64,000 bases of DNA, from NCBI GenBank assembly GCA_030737875.1, contig CM060909.1:33655159-33719158 (forward strand), given 5' to 3'. This DNA is from Allium sativum. Its lineage: Eukaryota; Streptophyta; Magnoliopsida; Asparagales; Amaryllidaceae. Position numbers and translations under genes: made by a program. Below are positions 59,280 through 64,000 of this stretch, in pieces. The notes below the pieces were generated by a model. It was not told the DNA's origin, did not search any database, and worked only from the letters and a program-made list of their open reading frames with translations. Positions within the stretch are counted from its first letter, which is position 1. Each line of letters opens with the position of its first letter.

Positions 59280-60418
59280 TGAAACACCCCACCTCTGTTA
59301 AGGTCACTCACAAAGGGAATGCCTTAATTTCGATGGAGCATTATAGGTAAAAGATGCAGATAAATTACAAGACAGACAAATAAAGCAGTGGAAAATAAAG
59401 TCATTTTATAAACAATGTGGCTTGGTCAAGCTTTTACAACAGTTGTATTAAAAACAATACATAGTACTTCTATCTTGATTCAAAAACTTCCAAATATAAA
59501 AGAAGCATAAAAATAACAACGATTTATTTCCCAATAGAGTAAAGCAAGCCATAGCTGAAATGAGACTGAATCCAAAGCAATACATGATGATCTTGAAGCA
59601 ACAAGTAATCCAAGCTAAGCAGAAGTGTTTCCTCCCTGAGAACCTGGGGGGAACGGAAGAAAAGAGGCGAAACAAAACTAGGTCAGACATAAGTCTGGTA
59701 AGTCCAGCTACTTTCAACATATGAACAAGCAAGAACAACATGACATGAATTAAACTGAATAAAGACATAAGCATAATGATAAGGAACATAGGATACACAA
59801 GATAAGCAATAGGCAAGATAAACTAAGTATAACATCGCATGTTAACTATTCTCTGCTTTGCTACTACCCTGTTATTCTGATTTCTATATCTCTGCACCAC
59901 CTAACGAGTGTCCCAACAAGTAATCTGTATAAAGGATAATATTACAACGTGATCTGAATCCCCGCAATTGTGGTAGCCTTCAGGTGTACATCTATTATGA
60001 GGATTCCACCTCAATCAGCTTAATTGCCATGAAGATGTTAGATGTACCCTTACTATCCTATCGATCGGCTCCCTACTTGTACAAATGTTCCATGTGTCTG
60101 TGTCAATCGGCCCTCTCTTGCGTGTAGATACCCTGTGCTGGTCCCACCATAAGGTGTATCAATCCTTGTGAAGGCAACCCGACACGAATCAAGATGCACA
60201 ATGTATAACTACTAGTACCCAGTGCCTTCTTTTTCCCACTCCGGATTACGTGCACGCCCAACCTACACTGATGTACCCGCTGCCATTATCTTTTACCGCT
60301 TATAATCAGCCTAGTGATCGTGCCCCACCCTGCCTAGCTCAAGGTATCGTGATACATCTATGTGGGTTACTGCTGAAATGGGTCCCCGTTACTAGGGTTT
60401 CCTACTGGTTAAGTTTGT

Positions 60419-60780
60419 GGGCCTAGATTTACTAGTATTACCCACCAACCCGATATGTACTTAACCCTCCCACCGATCCAAGCATGTTTATATAATGATT
60501 AAGTTTTATGGGCCTATATTTACTAATATTACCCACCAACTCAACATGTATTTAACCTTCCCAAAATTTCAAGCATGTTTATTTAATGGTTAAGGTTTGT
60601 GGGCCTATATTTACTAATATTACCCACCAACCCAACGTGTACTTAACCTTCCCACAGATTCAAGCATGTTTATTTAATGGTTAAGTTTTTTGGGCCTATA
60701 TTTACTAATATTACCCACCAACCCGACGTGTACTTAGCCTCCTACTCGTTAAGTCGTGTTAGTTAAGTCGTTCTTATTAA
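60419..60780 (-). repeat. ~91-bp tandem repeat (4 copies)
   Basis: Copies start near 60419, 60511, 60601 and 60692, each with GGGCCTATATTTACTAATAT, TACCCACCAAC and AAGCATGTTTAT. Confidence 0.88.
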
Positions 60781-61370
60781 CTTAACCTTTCTTGCTTATC
60801 ATGTTGGATTGGTTAAGTGTGATTTATTAAATTAACCCTGTTCATTCATCAGGTTATATTGGTTAAGTATTTCCCATTTAACTTAACCACATTCGTTCAT
60901 CAAGTTATATTGGTTAAGTGTCATTAATCAATTCAAGTTAACTTAACCCACCCACTCGTCATGTCATGTTGGTTAAGTGTTTCCTTCTGGTGTTGACTCG
61001 AGCCTACCTCAAATCATGTTATATTGGTTAAGTGCTGCCCTCTCGTGTTAACTTAACCCTTCCCATACATCATGTTATATATTGGTTAAGTGTTATCCTC
61101 TTGTATTACTTAACCCCACCACATGTCATTATATATTGGTTAAGTGTATCCTCTTGTGTTACTTAACCCTACCACAAGTCATTATATATTTTGGTTAAGT
61201 GTTACCTTAGTTAACTTAACCCTACCATCTTTTTAATTAACATGTTATAATGGTTAAGCGCTCCCTTAGTTAACTTAACCCTACCATCTGTTTAGTTAAC
61301 ATGTTATAACGGTTAAGTGTTCCCTTAGTTAAATTAACCCACCCATGTGTCATATTGGTTAAGTATCATT
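60781..61370 (-). repeat. ~50-60-bp degenerate tandem repeat (~11 copies)
   Basis: Recurring TATTGGTTAAGTGT and TTAACTTAACCC motifs near 60809, 60858, 60907, 60970, 61024, 61082, 61136, 61193, 61251, 61309 and 61351. A single copy of this TTGGTTAAGTGTTT motif exists in each array LTR (for example 1217), so the repeat arose by expansion in this subfamily. Confidence 0.82.
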
Positions 61371-61566
61371 AACCTAACCCTCCCATACTTAGCATGTGTC
61401 ATTAGCATTAATTTATTTATTAATGCACCAACCTCTCACATTAGATATGTGTTGATGCAGTTACTGGATATGCCGGCCAGTTCCGGGCAGTTTTACAACA
61501 CAACTCAATCAAATCTCGGGTTTTTCTTGGGCATGATGCATTAACCTCTCACATTAGATAGGTGTT

Positions 61567-61617
61567 GTTGTGGTTACTTGATGTGTCGGGCGATTCCGGG
61601 CAGTTTTACACCACAAC
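61567..61617 (-). repeat. Hairpin module in the diverged LTR
   Basis: GTTGTGGT (61567-61574) pairs with ACCACAAC (61610-61617), a third base-paired version of the arms seen at 1377 and 24813. A weaker module precedes it at about 61441-61520. Confidence 0.7.
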
Positions 61618-62962
61618 TCAATCTAACCTCGGGTAAGGCCTTCTCATCTTTTCTCATCTTTTAGCATATTTACGGTGTATATGTAAATTATTCACAATTA
61701 AATTATAACATTAATTATGTTCATAATTAATGGCATACCAATTATACCGTTTTCATGCTAATTACCCAAAACCACCAAAACTAGTCATGATCCCGTTTCG
61801 CAAGTTATGCCCAACCAATTCCAATTTCAAGTTATTAATCAAAATAGGCTATACCCCGTCTTCCCAAACTTGCAATAATAGTCATTCCCAAAATCACTAT
61901 GTCATATATTTGGCGTTCCAAATCAATAGTTAAGCCCAATCTAGTTTTAATATTCTAGTTTACAGTGTATGGCCAAAACTTGGTTTACAAGCCAACTAAC
62001 CCAAACTTGCAGTTATAATGATAACAATGCCCCAATGTCAATTACAAGTTTTGCCCAACCATTTCACCAAATATGTTATGTTCAGTTACTTTCCCCAATT
62101 ATGTTATGCCAATATTGTCAATTTCATGTTTATGCCCCAATAACCCAAACCTTCCCCGTATTCCCATCGTACGTATATCGCGATTCAAACCTAGATTATA
62201 GGTCAATCTAGATTCACAAATAAAAAGGAACAAATAGGAATAATATGACAATGATAGGCATAAGAACTGGCACAAGATGATAGTCCCAAAACACAATAAT
62301 TACAGATCTAATAGAATTACAGCATAACTGAATAAACTGATTTAGAATCATTGCAAGCATATAGATCTGATTATGAACAATATTATGGACATGAAAGGCT
62401 TGAATAATAAACTACGTTCGACAACTTGTATAAGTTCGATTGGATCGATATGAAGCAACCCAAAGTCATAGATTCACAAAGGCTAAGAATAGATCCAAAT
62501 AGAAAATCAAGCATAGGTCCAAATTCAATTCATTCCATGTCCATACTATAATTGGTTATCTAAATCTGGAAGTAATCGTGAACTTACAAAACAAAGGCAA
62601 GTCTTGTTTTCTGTATTCTGTATTCTGAAACTGAATTGCTCGCCTTTGATGTAGATCGTTGAATACTCTAAATTAGATTTGATTTAATTTGATTCTTGCT
62701 TTTATCTTGTCCTTGAGTTGAAAGAGATGATGGCTACTCTAGGTTCCCCATTGACGGCATGACGGCTCTTAGTATGAATATTTGTGATTTTAGGTTTGAG
62801 TGTTAGGTTGCTTATATAGAATTTTAATTAAATAAGAGCCATCGGATTTACCTAGGAATGACCAAAACCATTCAGTCATGACAGAGCAGCCACCTAAGCC
62901 CTTGTGACTCAGCAATGACTCAGTGTTTGGATCAGAAACCTATGCAGGTTTTTAGCCCGAGA

Positions 62963-63022
62963 TGGGCGCACTTGGCATGTGCACCAATGCATTTTTTTAC
63001 CGGCGCACTTCACAAGTGCGCC
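62963..63022 (-). promoter_or_regulatory. U3 palindrome cluster of the diverged LTR
   Basis: GGCGCACTT (63002-63010) pairs perfectly with AAGTGCGCC (63014-63022) around CAC. A degraded copy precedes it (GGGCGCACTTGGCATGTGCACC, about 62964-62985). About 210-275 bp from the LTR start. Confidence 0.8.
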
Positions 63023-63236
63023 AGTGCATTCTGCCCTATTTCCGGTTTTTCTGCCTAACTTCGTTCGTCCATATCTCCTTCACACGTTATCTGTTTTACA
63101 CAAATTCGGACACTATCTCAAGCAGAATTCCAAGACGATCGTAATGACGCAACCCGTTTCCCTTAATTTTCACATTTGAAATTAAGTATACTTTGATTTG
63201 TTACATTAACGTTTATAGAAAATACGGGGTGTTACA

Positions 63237-63850
63237 TTCCCCCCTCCTTAAAGGATTTCGTCCCCGAAATCTTCAAGTTAAGAAGAATGTATCCTAACAT
63301 CCAACATCCATCTACTCAACCATTCAATCACAGACATCCACTGTCCTTAAAAGGATTTCTAATTCTTTCATGATTCTATGCATAGTGTGTGTACATGTCC
63401 TTATCTAATGCAAAATCAGGCGGTCTACTGATTTAGTTGACCTCCTTAATGCGAATTATGTCAGTGCCATGAGTCCATCATGTATGCAATTATTCCTAAT
63501 CGTACTTTATAACTTCTATATGAGTGCACAATCATTCATACAAATGCAACATACATATGATAACACATAAAGTTTCAGTTCATATATATAAAAATTCACT
63601 CATGCATATGCAATATGAAAGTGACTAAGCCGATCTAGTGCTTAATGTGTGTATATGCATCCACGAGCAACCACTAGCAACCACTTGCAACCACTTACAA
63701 CCACCAATCATAACATGTTTCAAACACATGTTTACATCCATTAGCTTCTACCTAAGGATTGAAGATATGACCTAGAGGATATTCCTAAAAAGATAGAAAC
63801 AAACATGCATAGAATTCCTAGAAAATGAGATCAAGGATATACCCTCAAGA
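63237..63850 (-). other. 3' untranslated end of the diverged element
   Basis: Polypurine tract (complement of TTCCCCCCTCCTTA, 63237-63250), hairpin GATTTCG-GGGA-CGAAATC (63254-63271), then sequence matching the autonomous 3' untranslated region, including the repeated AACCACTTGCAACCACTTGC motif near 63670-63700. Confidence 0.75.
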
Positions 63851-64000
63851 AAAAGGGTATGATGCGCGTGTCTTATCTTCAGTCTCCCACGTCGCGTCTT
63901 CTGGAGCTTCAATCCACTGTATCTTAACTAATTTAACTTCACGATTGCGGAGCTTCTTATCCTCTATTTTCTAAAATTTCACTAGTAAGGACCTCGATCA
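63830..64000 (-). pseudogene. Chromodomain end of pol in the diverged element (partial, frameshifted)
   Basis: On the minus strand [33 protein letters not shown] and a tail like GISLISF match the end of the autonomous polyprotein (residues about 1400-1446). Upstream, ILEN is in another frame, so one base has been gained or lost near 63965-63985. The rest of pol lies beyond the window. Confidence 0.7.

Larger units (their letters stand above)
59644..62587 (-). other. Predicted intron in the diverged LTR
   Basis: TTTTGTAAGTTCAC donor at 62587 and C-run CAG next to GTTC at 59644. Both sites survive despite heavy divergence between them. Confidence 0.5.
59280..63236 (-). repeat. 3' LTR of the diverged element (3957 bp)
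   Basis: Palindromes at 62963-63022, TATA box TATATAAG at 62811-62818, donor GTAAGT at 62587, hairpin module at 61567-61617, acceptor CAG at 59644. Instead of the 46-bp minisatellite of the array it has expanded repeats at 60419-61370. The TATA-to-donor distance and overall order match the other LTRs. Confidence 0.88.
59280..64000 (-). mobile_element. Diverged relative of the array element, 3' part (runs off the window)
   Basis: A 3957-bp LTR (59280-63236) with GGGGTGTTTCA and TGTAACACCCCGTA ends on the minus strand. To its right are a polypurine tract, a hairpin and the end of pol. No primer site lies to the left, so this is the 3' LTR. It shares the U3 block, palindromes, GTAAGT donor, hairpin modules and acceptor with the array and autonomous LTRs but is much more diverged. 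Confidence 0.88.

Overview
The window is plant nuclear DNA made almost entirely of nested transposable elements. No intact host gene was found. The AT-rich composition, chromodomain-type Ty3/gypsy polyprotein, initiator-Met-tRNA primer sites, a CACTA DNA transposon and a captured MRS2-type magnesium-transporter exon all point to a flowering plant. The species cannot be named from the sequence. All repeat comparisons and boundaries below were made by eye, without alignment software.

Layout. (1) 214-37252 (minus strand) is a tandem LTR-retrotransposon array: LTR-int-LTR-int-LTR-int-LTR. It has four ~4.04 kb LTRs and three ~3.07 kb internal regions, and one 5-bp target-site duplication (TSD), TCCAA, around the whole array. 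Each internal region keeps a tRNA primer site, a polypurine tract and a zinc-knuckle/protease reading frame, but lacks capsid and nearly all of RT, RNase H and integrase. (2) 22834-34501 (plus strand) is a young autonomous relative inserted in the fourth array LTR (TSD CTACT). Its 3.28 kb LTRs are nearly identical and it has an intact 1448-residue gag-pol of the Tekay/Del chromovirus type. (3) 37383-58581 (minus strand) is an older non-coding LTR element (TSD TTCGG/TTTGG). Its interior holds a 5.0 kb TRIM-gypsy chimera at 41417-46453 (TSD GAGTC), which itself holds a CACTA element at 42253-44897 (TSD AAG). Its right LTR holds a 6.1 kb solo-LTR-like insertion at 49438-55573 (TSD TAAAG). (4) 58587-59279 is short unassigned sequence. 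(5) 59280-64000 is the 3' LTR and 3' end of a diverged cousin of the array, running off the window.

The elements are linked. The autonomous element, the array element and the 59280 element share LTR ends, primer site, polypurine tract, a hairpin before the polypurine tract and gag-pol homology, so the autonomous copy is a plausible protein donor for the array family. Their LTRs share a layout: a conserved U3 block, a cluster of palindromes whose sequence differs between subfamilies, a TATA box, a short candidate exon with a GTAAGT donor, a 2-3 kb stretch containing paired hairpins, a pyrimidine-rich CAG acceptor, and a poly(A) signal near the end. I infer that these long LTRs carry an intron. 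The strongest candidates for something undescribed are the variable-sequence, fixed-position palindrome modules, the conserved predicted LTR introns, the hairpins with compensatory changes, the TRIM-gypsy chimera with its own TSD, and the tandem array that keeps an open NC-protease frame in every unit.
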